DNA of 64,000 nt from Salinarimonas soli (GCF_008386575.1 NZ_VUOA01000037.1:79011-143010); one strand, 5' to 3'. Shown: positions 53,865-62,202, counted from the stretch's first letter. The notes: generated by a model not told the origin, from the letters alone. Made by a program: numbers and translations.

Positions 53865-54770
53865 TCAGGCTGACGCGGCCATCCGCGCGATCGACTCTTC
53901 CAAGGGGATGGTGGCGCTCCAGCCGAGATCCGCCCGCGCTCGCGCGCAATCCAGCACGGCGTATGAGACGTCCGCCGAGCGCGCAGGGTGCATGTCGAGC
54001 GCGACCGGCCGTCCTGTGACCCGCTCTACGGTTCCTACGACGTCTATCACCCGCGTCCCCACACCGCTCCCGACGTTCCAGACACCTTCGTTGCGGGTGC
54101 CGTCCGCCGCGGTGATGATGGCCGCCACGAGATCGTCTGCGTCGAAGAAGTCTCGTACCTGAAGTCCGCCGCCGAAAAGCGTGATCGTGGAGCCCGACAG
54201 GGCGGCACGGAGGGCGACGGATACGATGCCGTGCGCTTTGCCCGACTGCCACCTGCCGATCGGGTTGGCGGCACGTAGGATCGCGGTCCGCAGCCCGGTG
54301 CTTCGGCCCAAGAACCGCAGCGCCTCCTCGGCCGCGACCTTGCCATAGCCGTAGCTCGAGATCGGCGCGAGCGCTGCCGTCTCCAGAAAGGGGGTTCCGT
54401 CCCCGCGGCCGTACACGGTGCCGCCCGACGACACGTACACCAGCTTGATCGCGGGATTCGCGGCGACCGCCGCGTGAGCGAGCCGCAGCAAGGGGTCGAC
54501 GTTGGCGGAGAGCTCGCGCCAGGGCTCCGCCGCGAAGGTGCCGGGCACTGAGGACGAGGCGAGATAGACGAGCGCGTGATGGCGGCGCAGATGGCGCGCG
54601 ACGTCCTGCTCGAACTCGTCCAAGGCGAGGGGCCGCGCGTGAGGCGCGTGTCGGGCGAGGAACTCTGCATCCGGTACTTTGCGCGAGACGCAGGTCGACT
54701 CGCGACCGGCCGCGGACAAAGCGGCGCAGAGATGACGCCCAACGAATCCGGCCGCCCCGACGATCAACAT
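53865..54770 (-). CDS. NAD-dependent epimerase/dehydratase family protein (nucleotide-sugar)
   Basis: A 301-residue extended SDR with VGAAGFVGRHLCAALSAAG (about residues 4-22), KLVYVSSGGTVYGRGDGTPFLETAALAPISSYGYGKVAAEEALRFLG (in stretches, about 112-158; catalytic Ser/Thr and YGYGK) and RDFFDADDLVAAI. It resembles UDP-glucose 4-epimerase-like and 4-keto reductase enzymes. It lies 13 nt downstream of rfbA in the minus direction, where rmlC and rmlD often lie but are missing. It may reduce or epimerise dTDP-4-keto-6-deoxyglucose; inference. Confidence 0.8.
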   Translation of the reverse strand: MLIVGAAGFVGRHLCAALSAAGRESTCVSRKVPDAEFLARHAPHARPLALDEFEQDVARHLRRHHALVYLASSSVPGTFAAEPWRELSANVDPLLRLAHAAVAANPAIKLVYVSSGGTVYGRGDGTPFLETAALAPISSYGYGKVAAEEALRFLGRSTGLRTAILRAANPIGRWQSGKAHGIVSVALRAALSGSTITLFGGGLQVRDFFDADDLVAAIITAADGTRNEGVWNVGSGVGTRVIDVVGTVERVTGRPVALDMHPARSADVSYAVLDCARARADLGWSATIPLEESIARMAASA

Positions 54771-54783
54771 GAAGCGCGGCCGA

Positions 54784-55662
54784 TCATGGTTTGCCTACGT
54801 TCCGAGCCAACGTGATGAGGTACTGGCCATAGCTGCTCTTGCCAAGCGCGGCACCGAGTTTCTCGAGTTGCGCGGCGTCGATGAAACCGCGGTCGAACGC
54901 GACCTCCTCCGGACAGCAGATGCGCAGGCCCTGCCGCTTCTCCAGCGCGCGGACGTAGCTGGCAGCGTCGGCAAGCGAGTCTGGCGTGCCGGTGTCCAGC
55001 CAAGCGAAGCCGCGACCGAGCTGGATAACGTTGAGCTGGCCCATCTCCAAGTAGCGACGGTTCACGTCGGTAATCTCGAGCTCGCCTCGGGCGCTGGGTT
55101 TGAGCGAGGCGGCGATGTCAACGACCTGCTCGTCGTAGAAGTACAGGCCCGTGACGGCCCAATTCGACTTTGGCTTCGCCGGCTTCTCCTCGACGCTGAT
55201 CGCCTTCATGGATTGGTCGAACTCGACGACGCCGTATCTCTCCGGATCAGTGACGTGGTATCCGAAGATGGTGGCGCCGCGTTCCTGCTCGCGGGCCCTG
55301 CGCAGCATCTCCGACAGGCCTGCGCCGTAATAGATGTTGTCGCCGAGGATGAGGGCCGAGGGGTCCCCTCGCACGAAGTCGCGCCCGATGAGAAACGCTT
55401 GTGCCAGCCCGTCCGGAGAGGGCTGCGCCGCATAGCTGAGGGAGAGGCCCCACTGCTCGCCGTCGCCGAGGAGTTTCTGAAAGTGCGGAAGGTCGTGTGG
55501 GGTCGAGATGAGCAGGATCTCGCGAATGCCCGCCAGCATCAAGACCGAAAGCGGATAGTAGATCATAGGCTTGTCGTAGACAGGCATCAGCTGTTTCGAC
55601 GTGACCAACGTTATCGGGTGCAGCCGCGTGCCGCTCCCGCCCGCGAGGATGATACCCTTCAT
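54784..55662 (-). CDS. rfbA: Glucose-1-phosphate thymidylyltransferase
   Basis: A 292-residue enzyme that makes dTDP-glucose from glucose-1-phosphate and dTTP. The signature is [18 protein letters not shown] (residues 1-18), then [24 protein letters not shown] (about 23-46), [25 protein letters not shown] (about 67-91), [11 protein letters not shown] (about 108) and [20 protein letters not shown] (about 160-179). Length is standard. It is followed by the epimerase gene and preceded by rfbB on the same strand. Confidence 0.95.
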   Translation of the reverse strand: MKGIILAGGSGTRLHPITLVTSKQLMPVYDKPMIYYPLSVLMLAGIREILLISTPHDLPHFQKLLGDGEQWGLSLSYAAQPSPDGLAQAFLIGRDFVRGDPSALILGDNIYYGAGLSEMLRRAREQERGATIFGYHVTDPERYGVVEFDQSMKAISVEEKPAKPKSNWAVTGLYFYDEQVVDIAASLKPSARGELEITDVNRRYLEMGQLNVIQLGRGFAWLDTGTPDSLADAASYVRALEKRQGLRICCPEEVAFDRGFIDAAQLEKLGAALGKSSYGQYLITLARNVGKP

Positions 55663-55707
55663 GCAATTCCTCGGATAATCCGTTGCACCAGTCGTCTCGT
55701 GATTTCG

Positions 55708-56775
55708 TCAGCCCGCACGGCTGTCGCCGTGGATCAGACCTAACCTCTCGCCCTCGTAGATGCCCTGACGAAGCGGCTTCCACCACCAGGAATTATCGAG
55801 ATACCAGCGCACGGTCTTCACAATGCCCGTGTCGAAGCTCTCTTCGGCCCGCCAGCCGAGTTCGCCTTCGAGCTTGCCGGCATCAATCGCGTAGCGATGG
55901 TCATGGCCGGGCCTGTCGGCCACGAAGCGGATTAATTGCTCGTGGGGAGCGCCATTCGGCCTCATCTCGTCCAGAACCTCGCAGATGCGGCGCACGACAT
56001 CGATGTTGCGCCGCTCGTTGCGACCGCCGACGTTATACTTCTCGCCAGGGCGCCCGCGGGTCATGATCTGAAACAGCGCGCGCGCGTGGTCCTCCACATA
56101 AAGCCAATCCCGGATGTTCTCGCCCTTCCCGTAAATCGGTAATTGCCTGCCGTCCAACGCGTTGAGGATGGTGAGCGGGATCAGCTTTTCAGGAAAATGG
56201 TAGGGTCCGTAATTGTTCGAGCAATTGGAGATGACGACCGGCAGCCCGTAGGTCCGGTACCAAGCGCTCGCAAGATGGTCGGCAGCCGCCTTCGAGGCCG
56301 AGTAGGGCGAGCTGGGATCGTAGGGAGTGGTTTCCTGGAACAGGCCGTCCGCGCCGAGCGAGCCGTAGACCTCGTCCGTCGACACTTGGAGGAAGCGGAA
56401 TGATTCCCGCTCAGGTGCACGGAGCGTGTTCCAATAGGCCCGCGCCGCCTCCAAAAGAACGAAGGTCCCGGTCACGTTGGTCTGAACGAAGTCGACCGCG
56501 CGATCGATCGAGCGATCCACATGGCTTTCAGCCGCCAAGTGCATCACGCCGTCTGGCCTGAACTCCTGGAAGAGCACTGCCATAGCCTGCTCGTCGCAGA
56601 TGTCCGCGCGGACGAAGCGATAGGTCTTGGCGCTGTCGAGGGACCGAAGCGAGGCGAGGTTGCCAGCATAGGTAAGCTTGTCGACGTTAAGCACCTGATG
56701 GCCGAGTTCGCCCGAAAGAAAGCGGCAGACAGCAGAGCCGATAAATCCCGCGCCGCCGGTGACAATTAACCTCAT
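55708..56775 (-). CDS. rfbB: dTDP-glucose 4,6-dehydratase
   Basis: A 355-residue dehydratase that makes dTDP-4-keto-6-deoxyglucose. The NAD motif is [22 protein letters not shown] (about residues 3-24), followed by [27 protein letters not shown] (about 79-105), [11 protein letters not shown] (about 130-140) and [17 protein letters not shown] (about 158-174) with the catalytic Asp-Glu and YSASK. First gene of the long minus-strand operon ending near 44503. Only this branch-point intermediate is secured by the genes here; rmlC and rmlD are not seen in the window. Confidence 0.95.
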   Translation of the reverse strand: MRLIVTGGAGFIGSAVCRFLSGELGHQVLNVDKLTYAGNLASLRSLDSAKTYRFVRADICDEQAMAVLFQEFRPDGVMHLAAESHVDRSIDRAVDFVQTNVTGTFVLLEAARAYWNTLRAPERESFRFLQVSTDEVYGSLGADGLFQETTPYDPSSPYSASKAAADHLASAWYRTYGLPVVISNCSNNYGPYHFPEKLIPLTILNALDGRQLPIYGKGENIRDWLYVEDHARALFQIMTRGRPGEKYNVGGRNERRNIDVVRRICEVLDEMRPNGAPHEQLIRFVADRPGHDHRYAIDAGKLEGELGWRAEESFDTGIVKTVRWYLDNSWWWKPLRQGIYEGERLGLIHGDSRAG

Positions 56776-57176
56776 GTGTCTCCAAAGCGGCTCTGCCGCC
56801 CCCTGGCAAATAGCACAGCTACTGAGCGCCAGCCCCGACCGGAGCGTCGTCGGTCGGCGACCCTCCGTCCTTACACAAAAGCCGACGAGTCACGCGCGCG
56901 GTCCGACGTCGTCGATCCGGCATGCTTTTTTCCCACAATCGGTGTGACGTCAAGGAAACATCGTGACTAGCAGCAGGGGTCCAAAGCTCGAGCGCGAAAC
57001 CGAACCGCTCTAATGCCGATTAGGTCGCTGAGCGCGGCGCCGCCGCCGATCCCGACGCCGCGCTCGGGAGCCTCGCTGCTGCGGTCAAAGCGCTCTTGGA
57101 TTAACTGCTCGACAGGGTAGGGGACCCGCGGATGACCTGCGCCGCGTAAGGCGCGGCGCGCCTCGTCAGTATACGT
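56776..57176. other. Gene-poor region, promoter side of the polysaccharide operon
   Basis: 401 bases with only short frames of poor composition. It must contain the leftward promoter of the rfbB operon. I see no tRNA, clear repeat or strong terminator. It separates the polysaccharide locus from the stress locus. Confidence 0.55.
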
Positions 57177-57674
57177 TTAACGCCCAAACAGCTGGTCAAG
57201 GCCACGAAATTCGAAGCGAAGATCCGGCCGGCGCCGCTGCTCGTCCGTGAAGAGGTCATCATCGGGCGGCATCTCACGCATTGGGCGGACATCGCGCCGC
57301 TCTCGGAAGCGGACCACGAACCCTCCGCGCTGCGGAACGCCCTCGCAGACCGTGACGCCACGACCTCGGTTCTCTCGCTCAATCCGAGCAACGTAGGTGC
57401 AGAGTATATTGTGGTCAGTGGTACGCAGCGCGAACAGGTTGTCGCCGGCGATCACGGCGCGAACCTCGCTTGTTGCGGTCGCACGCGTCGCCGGAACGCA
57501 CGGTCCCCCGACATGAACATGGTCGATGGTCCCCACCCAGACGCCCGTCTGCTCCTGCTCGACGTCCCAGCGGGACTGCCACTCACCACAGGCGCCCTCA
57601 CGAACGACCCAGGTTTCTGCCCAGGCCGCAGACGACGCAAGGGTGAACACGGACGCAACCAGAAGGGTTCGCAT
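57177..57674 (-). CDS. Secreted hypothetical protein under EcfG-type promoter
   Basis: A 165-residue protein with a clear signal peptide (residues 1-20, cleavage after AAWA). The mature part has four Cys (about residues 28, 54, 88 and 104), consistent with disulphides, and a charged C-terminus (PPDDDLFTDEQRRRPDLRFEFRGL). No family recognised. The ATG at 57674 follows TGGAGG at good spacing, and an EcfG-type promoter (57701-57726) ends about 27 nt before it, so it looks like an envelope protein of the general stress response. Confidence 0.65.
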   Translation of the reverse strand: MRTLLVASVFTLASSAAWAETWVVREGACGEWQSRWDVEQEQTGVWVGTIDHVHVGGPCVPATRATATSEVRAVIAGDNLFALRTTDHNILCTYVARIERENRGRGVTVCEGVPQRGGFVVRFRERRDVRPMREMPPDDDLFTDEQRRRPDLRFEFRGLDQLFGR

Positions 57675-57700
57675 GAAAGCCTCCACTGCCCCAGGCAAGC

Positions 57701-57726
57701 AACGAGGGTGAGGGTGGTAGCGTTCC
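57701..57726 (-). promoter_or_regulatory. EcfG-type general-stress promoter of the secreted protein gene
   Basis: On the minus strand, GGAAC (57726-57722), 17 nt, then CGTT (57704-57701). This exactly matches GGAAC-N16/17-CGTT. The start site would be near 57693, giving a leader of about 20 nt with a good Shine-Dalgarno. Confidence 0.72.
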
Positions 57727-57782
57727 CCCGGCGCCGATCGGGAGAGCTGCGTCCTGGAGCGTTCCAGCGTCCACTCAGGATC

Positions 57783-57813
57783 AAAAAGAAAAGGCGCCCC
57801 GCGAGGAGCGCCT
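57783..57813 (-). terminator. Rho-independent terminator of sRNA B
   Basis: The minus strand reads AGGCGC, a 10-nt loop, GCGCCT, then a T-rich tail (TTTTCTTTTT across 57792-57783). No minus-strand protein gene lies upstream of it, so it needs a non-coding transcript to terminate. Confidence 0.8.
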
Positions 57814-57853
57814 CTCGAGATGCCAGCCCGTGGGGGCAGATTGAGCCGGAGAT
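57783..57853 (-). ncRNA. Candidate EcfG-dependent small RNA B (GsrN-like design)
   Basis: An RNA of about 70 nt on the minus strand, paralogous to sRNA A. The 5' hairpin pairs CCGGCTC (57849-57843) with GGGCTGG (57829-57823) through two G-U pairs, around a 13-nt loop that again holds CTGCCCCCAC. Next come 9 nt and a terminator: AGGCGC (57813-57808), a loop rich in CUCCUC, GCGCCT (57797-57792), then TTTTCTTTTTG. It has its own EcfG-type promoter at 57861-57886. Ends are estimates. It lies immediately upstream of the EcfG-driven secreted protein gene. Confidence 0.65.
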
Positions 57854-57860
57854 GCGCGAC

Positions 57861-57886
57861 AACGCGCACTCCTTCGAAACGGTTCC
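57861..57886 (-). promoter_or_regulatory. EcfG-type general-stress promoter of sRNA B
   Basis: On the minus strand, GGAAC (57886-57882), 17 nt, then CGTT (57864-57861). It matches the consensus exactly, and the predicted start is just before the conserved hairpin, as for sRNA A. Confidence 0.7.
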
Positions 57887-58033
57887 GGGGCTCCGTCGGC
57901 GAAAGCTGGCGGAGCCCTTTTCGCGTTTCTGGGCTAACCACGGGGCCGACTTTCTTGCCTCCGGCCTCGCCCTTGACTCTCCGGGCCCGCCGTGAACAGA
58001 GTGAGAACACGGGGGAGGGCGCTTCGGAGGACC

Positions 58034-58510
58034 ATGATGCTGCCGCTCACAAAACTGCAGCGCGACACCCTCGTCTTCATCACCGAGCACGTCGGCGCTG
58101 AAGGCCGCGGTCCCACCTATGAGGAGCTGCGGCAAGGGCTCGAAATGCGGAGCGTGTCGAGCGTCCGCCGGCATGTGAAAATTCTGACCGAGGCCCGGCT
58201 CTTGCAGTCCAGCCGGACAGAGCGCCCTCGGCGATTCGTGCCCGGTGATCCCCACCCCGTAAGCGAAGCCCTCGCTCTGTTGCCCTCAACCGCCACCACC
58301 TTCTCCGTCCGCCTCTCAGGGCCGTTGCGGGACACCCTCGCCGAAATCTGTGACAAGACACGGCTGCCGGCCGAGCAGATCATCGTGCAGGCGCTGCGCG
58401 ATTTCACCTCCCGCCATGAGGCAAGCGGGCCGGCTCCGGCCGGCCGCGCGACACCTGCGCGCCCTTTGAATCACGAGGATAACGGGGACCTTCCACCCGG
58501 AAAGCTTTGA
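58034..58510 (+). CDS. LexA-like winged-helix regulator
   Basis: A 158-residue protein whose N-terminus (LTKLQRDTLVFITEHVGAEGRGPTYEELRQGLEMRSVSSVRRHVKILTEAR, about residues 5-55 in stretches) resembles the LexA DNA-binding domain. The LexA self-cleavage domain is absent. A second region (SVRLSGPLRDTLAEICDKTRLPAEQIIVQALRDF, about 96-129) resembles a ribbon-helix-helix-like dimer motif. The ATG follows CGGAGGACC. It is the first gene of the prophage-like segment and could be its regulator. Confidence 0.65.
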   Translation: MMLPLTKLQRDTLVFITEHVGAEGRGPTYEELRQGLEMRSVSSVRRHVKILTEARLLQSSRTERPRRFVPGDPHPVSEALALLPSTATTFSVRLSGPLRDTLAEICDKTRLPAEQIIVQALRDFTSRHEASGPAPAGRATPARPLNHEDNGDLPPGKL

Positions 58511-58581
58511 CATGATCCCGCGCCGGGAACTTCGTATTGCTCAAGAAGTCGACGAGACGTCGGGGCATGCCGAGGTGTCTC

Positions 58582-58878
58582 ATGTGTGCGTATCGCTTCC
58601 ACTGCACCAATGGTGTGGATCTCATCGTCGATGACACGGGCTATGTGATCGAGCCCGACTCAGATCTTAGCGACCGCGCGGTCGACGTTGCTGTCGAAGT
58701 GCTTCTCCGTTTTCCATTCACGGACCTGAGGGCCTGGCTCGTCACGATCCAAGACGAGGATGGCCGGCAGGTCGACGTGCTCCGCTTCGACGAGTTGCTC
58801 GATCTGGCTTGCCGGAAGCCGCGTGTTCTCGCTACGTTCCGGCATGGCGACCAGGAAGCGCATCTTCTCCGAGCTTGA
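58582..58878 (+). CDS. DUF6894-like small protein
   Basis: A 98-residue protein: CAYRFHCTNGVDLIVDDTGYVIEPDSDLSDRAVDVAVEVLLRF fits the pattern of the DUF6894 family, small proteins common in Hyphomicrobiales, with a (Y/F)xFH start and a D-x-x-G turn. Function unknown. The ATG at 58582 is preferred (CGAGG upstream); an ATG at 58567 is the alternative. It overlaps the next gene by 35 nt. Confidence 0.6.
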   Translation: MCAYRFHCTNGVDLIVDDTGYVIEPDSDLSDRAVDVAVEVLLRFPFTDLRAWLVTIQDEDGRQVDVLRFDELLDLACRKPRVLATFRHGDQEAHLLRA

Positions 58879-59125
58879 TCGCAAGGCGCTGCTGCGGGCG
58901 CTGGGCGACGCCAGGCGGGCCTGCATCGCGGCCCAGACCGCAGCCCCGATCAGCGGGCCGGAGCACCGGGCGGCGAATAACGTCGTCGGTGCGATCGATG
59001 ACGCGGCCGAGGTCTTGACCGGATCGCGGGAGGCGTTCTGGGGCAGGGCCCATGGCGGCAAGGACGACCGGGTGATGCCCTCGAACGGGCACCTCGGCGT
59101 GCGGGGAACGGCGACCTATGCCTGA
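58844..59125 (+). CDS. Hypothetical phage-segment protein
   Basis: A 93-residue protein, mostly helical and Ala-rich (LDRKALLRALGDARRACIAAQTAAP, about residues 10-34). No family recognised. Its frame overlaps the 3' end of the DUF6894-like gene and the start of the tail gene, which is typical of compact phage gene order. Confidence 0.5.
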   Translation: MATRKRIFSELDRKALLRALGDARRACIAAQTAAPISGPEHRAANNVVGAIDDAAEVLTGSREAFWGRAHGGKDDRVMPSNGHLGVRGTATYA

Positions 59126-59816
59126 GCCGTCCGGTTTCCAGCGCAGGGACAGGCGCGCCTACGCGCACGCCTTCCGGGCGCTCATGACGCGCGGACCGGC
59201 GTGGCCCACGAACCCGGACTCGGTGCTCGCCAAGCTGCTCGAAGGGCTCTCCGAAGCGTGGGAGCTTGTCGACGGACGAGCGGCCGACCTCCTGGAGCGC
59301 GAGGCGGACCCGCGCGCCGCGCTGGAGATCCTCGGTGAGTGGGAGCGGGCCTTCGGCCTGCCCGACCCGTGTGTGACGCAGGCGCTAACGATCGGCGAGC
59401 GCCAGCAGGCCCTCGTAGCCCGGATGACGCTCCTCGGCGAGCAGTCCCGGGGGTTCTTCCTGAGCATCGCGGACGCGCTCGGCTACCAGATCGAGATCCG
59501 GGAATACTCGCCTTTCATGGTGGGGGCCTCCCAGGTCGGTGACACGCAGCCGACGGGCGCGGCGGGCGAGCCCTTCACCTGGGAGCTCGGCGCGCCGGAG
59601 ATGCGCTTCTACTGGACGGTCCGGGTGGGCGCGACGCGCCTGACCTGGTTCCGGCTCGGCGGCGGGGGCGGCCAGGTCGGCGTCGACCCGCATCTGCGCA
59701 TCTCGACCGCGATCGACCTCGAGTGCGTCTTCCGGCGACTGAAGCCGGCACACACCGAGGTGATCTTCTCCTACGACGGGCTCGGCATCCCGAACCCGAT
59801 GGCCGGCACGCCCTAG
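59118..59816 (+). CDS. Phage tail protein, YmfQ/DUF2313 family
   Basis: A 232-residue Mu gp48/YmfQ-like baseplate or tail protein. The N-terminus (YAHAFRALMTRGPAWPTNPDSVLAKLLEGLSEAW, about residues 14-47) and the middle (READPRAALEILGEWERAFGLPDPC, ALTIGERQQALVARMT, FFLSIADALGYQIEIREYSPF, about 64-135) match the DUF2313 pattern. In phages it follows the baseplate J protein, which is absent here, so the segment is incomplete. It overlaps the previous gene by 8 nt. Confidence 0.85.
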   Translation: MPEPSGFQRRDRRAYAHAFRALMTRGPAWPTNPDSVLAKLLEGLSEAWELVDGRAADLLEREADPRAALEILGEWERAFGLPDPCVTQALTIGERQQALVARMTLLGEQSRGFFLSIADALGYQIEIREYSPFMVGASQVGDTQPTGAAGEPFTWELGAPEMRFYWTVRVGATRLTWFRLGGGGGQVGVDPHLRISTAIDLECVFRRLKPAHTEVIFSYDGLGIPNPMAGTP

Positions 59817-59841
59817 CCCTCCTTCGAACGCGAGAGCGCCC

Positions 59842-60543
59842 ATGAAGTATCAGCAGCCTTTCGGGGCGGCGGCGAACGCGCCGTACGTCAACGGCAACCC
59901 CGCCACGGGCACTGCGGGCTCGATCCCGCCTGCAGCGTCGATCGAGCATCCGCAGCGCGAGCTCGACCACCTCATCGCCTATGCCGTCGCCAACGCGGCC
60001 GCGCGGGCGGCCTTGAGCAACGGCATCGCGCTCGGCGCCCCGTCGGAGGCTGATCTCCAGCAGGTCCGCAAGGCGCTCCAGGCCATGTTCCTGGAAAAGG
60101 TGGTCGGCGCTACAACGGACAAGGCTCCAAAACTGATCGGGTTCCGGGGGGCGTTTCAGGGCCAGGGCTATGCGACCAGCGTCAATACACAGATGCAGTT
60201 CAGCGTCTTACAGAACAACCTCTCTGGCACGTCCAACTTCAGCTCCAATCAGCTCACCGTCGGGGCCGGCGAGGGCGGGATCTGGCTGCTCGGCGGGTTC
60301 ATCCAGTTCGTTTCGGGTAGCGCGGGCCTCGCGTTCACGTCGGTCTCGGCGCGGGTCAATGGGACCCAGCAACTCATCGGCGGCGCGAATCCCGGTTCGC
60401 AGCTCTCCAGCTACGCCAATTTCTGTGAGCCGTTCCTGCTCCCGCCCGGCGATGTCGTGACCTGGTTCGGTTTCCAGCAGTCGGGGTCGACGACACCCGC
60501 GAACAACCAGACAGCCTCCGCGTATCTCGTCTCCGCAGCCTAA
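59842..60543 (+). CDS. Phage tail fibre-like protein
   Basis: A 233-residue protein. The N-terminus (MKYQQPFGAAANAPYVNGNPATGTAGSIPP) and the acidic helical region (SIEHPQRELDHLIAYAVANAA, about residues 34-54) resemble tail fibres placed after YmfQ. The C-terminus is beta-rich with Gly/Ser/Asn (FSSNQLTVGAGEGGIWLLGGFIQF), like a receptor-binding tip. A family is not certain. It would bind the surface glycan of the host. Confidence 0.6.
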   Translation: MKYQQPFGAAANAPYVNGNPATGTAGSIPPAASIEHPQRELDHLIAYAVANAAARAALSNGIALGAPSEADLQQVRKALQAMFLEKVVGATTDKAPKLIGFRGAFQGQGYATSVNTQMQFSVLQNNLSGTSNFSSNQLTVGAGEGGIWLLGGFIQFVSGSAGLAFTSVSARVNGTQQLIGGANPGSQLSSYANFCEPFLLPPGDVVTWFGFQQSGSTTPANNQTASAYLVSAA

Positions 60544-60553
60544 GGAGCATCCG

Positions 60554-61012
60554 ATGAACCTCGCACTCACCGACGTCGAGATCGGTGCCCTTATGACGCG
60601 CGTGCACGCCGAGGCGCGCTCCCCGCTCGCCGGCTTCGACTATATTGACGGAACGCTCTTCATCCCGGCCGAGTTCGAGCCTGCCGTCGCCGCGATTCTC
60701 GCCGAGCCCGGATGGGCGACCGCCGGCTTGATCGCTGCGGCCCTGGAGAGCTACCGGCTCCCCGTCGAGGCGCGCATCGAGGCGACCGCGAAGGCTAAGG
60801 GTTATGGCTCCGGGGTGTCCTGCGCGAGCTACGCGCCGAGCACGGTGCCAGCGTGGAAAGCTGAGGCCGAGACGTTCGTCGCCTGGCGCGACAGCGTGTG
60901 GACGGCCGTCCTCGCCCTCCTCGATGGCTGGAAGGCCACCGGCGCCAACCCGTCCGCCGCACCGACCATCAAGGACGTGCTCGACGCCATCCCCGAGATC
61001 GCCTGGCCGTAA
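60554..61012 (+). CDS. Hypothetical phage tail-region protein
   Basis: A 152-residue protein with AAALESYRLPVEARIEATAKAKGYGSG and AETFVAWRDSVWTAVLALLDGWKATG, which resemble the DUF4376-like or tail-fibre-assembly helices found after tail fibres. It starts 10 nt after the fibre gene with AAGGAG upstream. Function unknown; a fibre chaperone is possible. Confidence 0.5.
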   Translation: MNLALTDVEIGALMTRVHAEARSPLAGFDYIDGTLFIPAEFEPAVAAILAEPGWATAGLIAAALESYRLPVEARIEATAKAKGYGSGVSCASYAPSTVPAWKAEAETFVAWRDSVWTAVLALLDGWKATGANPSAAPTIKDVLDAIPEIAWP

Positions 61013-61061
61013 CGACTGCCGCTCTCCAAGTCGGGAGTGGGCACACATGATCAGAGCGAGA

Positions 61062-62202
61062 TCATGAACCCGGTGCTGCGGCAATCGACGCTAGTCTGGG
61101 ACGTCCGCGAAGACGGCGGCACAACGCAACTGTCGGCTCGTCAACAAACACTGTGAATGCGAATGCGAGTACAAACATCAAAATCATGTAGAGGAAAGAA
61201 GCCGGCCAAAAACCGTATTTAACAAACCAATTTGTCATAAAGACAAGCATCAATGGGAAGTGCACCAAATACAAAGAGAAGCTGATCCGCCCAAGGAACA
61301 CGAAGGGCTTTTTCAGCAGCAACAATCGAAAAGTTTCCGAGCTAATCGACCCTGCTAGCAAAAACGTGGCTCCAAGAGGCCAAACGTACATCGATAGCCC
61401 CAAGTAAGAAGATGCTGCGTAGGGCCAATAGTAAACTGACTCGCCTGGCGGAGGAAAAAACGGCTTGCCGCCAAGAAATACGCCTATGACTATCAGCGGC
61501 GTCGACACTCGTGGAGATAGAATCGATATGATATCGCGAGCGAAGTAGATAAGTACGCCATTCAGGAAGCAGATATAGTACCAAGGATCGAAGTTCGCTA
61601 TCACAGTCAGATAAAAGACGGCTACACAAGCAACGAGTCTAAATAGGCCTGTTTTCATAGTGAACAGAGCATATATTGCGACCGAACCAACGAGTTCACG
61701 CTGCATGGTCCACAGGACGGCATTGTTTACCGACTGGCCCGACCAAAAGAACGTCCCCGCAGCTTCTTGCAGTGTGCTGCCCCATCCCACCCCTTTGTCA
61801 TAGGTTAGTAGATTTTTTATCCACCAATGATTCACTAGATCTGCTGACGCAGTGACATTCGAAATGCTCAGATTAAACAAAGCCGCTGCCATAATTTTAG
61901 ATATGGCGCTCGGAATAGCTAAGCGTAATACCCGTGATATTATGGTGTTAACAAAACTACTGTTCGACTTATCAGCTGACCAAGCTATGACGTATCCGCT
62001 CAGAACGAAAAAAAACATAGACCGCAAAAGAGCCATTCACAAAAACGAAAAATGGACTGGTTGCGAGAAAAGTTAAGGCATTGTTCTCCAACAATGCTTC
62101 TCGACCGAAGTAAAGCGCCGGCTGAAACGCTACGACGAGATGAGAGAAAACGACAAGTAGAGCCGCTATGCCACGCAGCCCATCTAAACTATTGTCGCGC
62201 AT
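61062..62202 (-). pseudogene. Acyltransferase 3 family protein, frameshifted at an 8-base homopolymer
   Basis: Two frames make one membrane O-acyltransferase (OafA family). The N-part starts at ATG 62202 (RDNSLDGLRGIAALLVVFSHLVV), holding the family motif with the Arg-Gly and the catalytic-type His. It runs to A8 (T8 on the coding strand) at 62008-62015, after which the correct protein continues one frame over (FVLSGYVIAWSADKSNSSF...). One base less would restore a 379-residue protein of normal length with about ten membrane segments. The region is clearly AT-rich and reads opposite to the tail genes. It may be phase-variable, a decayed gene, or a sequencing error. Confidence 0.8.

Noticed and set aside
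53865-54770. Calling this epimerase rmlD (dTDP-rhamnose synthase)
   Set aside because: Its sequence is closer to UDP-glucose 4-epimerase-type enzymes, and no rmlC is present to make its substrate.
56776-57176. Possible tRNA or attachment site at the edge of the polysaccharide locus
   Set aside because: No cloverleaf with a T-arm GGTTCRA pattern and no repeat matching the other side of the prophage segment was found by eye.
57888-57921. Plus-strand hairpin with TTTT as a terminator
   Set aside because: No plus-strand gene lies upstream to use it, and it overlaps the sRNA B promoter region; kept only as a note in a finding.
58526-58550. GGAAC-N17-GTC before the DUF6894-like gene
   Set aside because: The -10 element needs GTT; with GTC the match is too weak to call an EcfG promoter.
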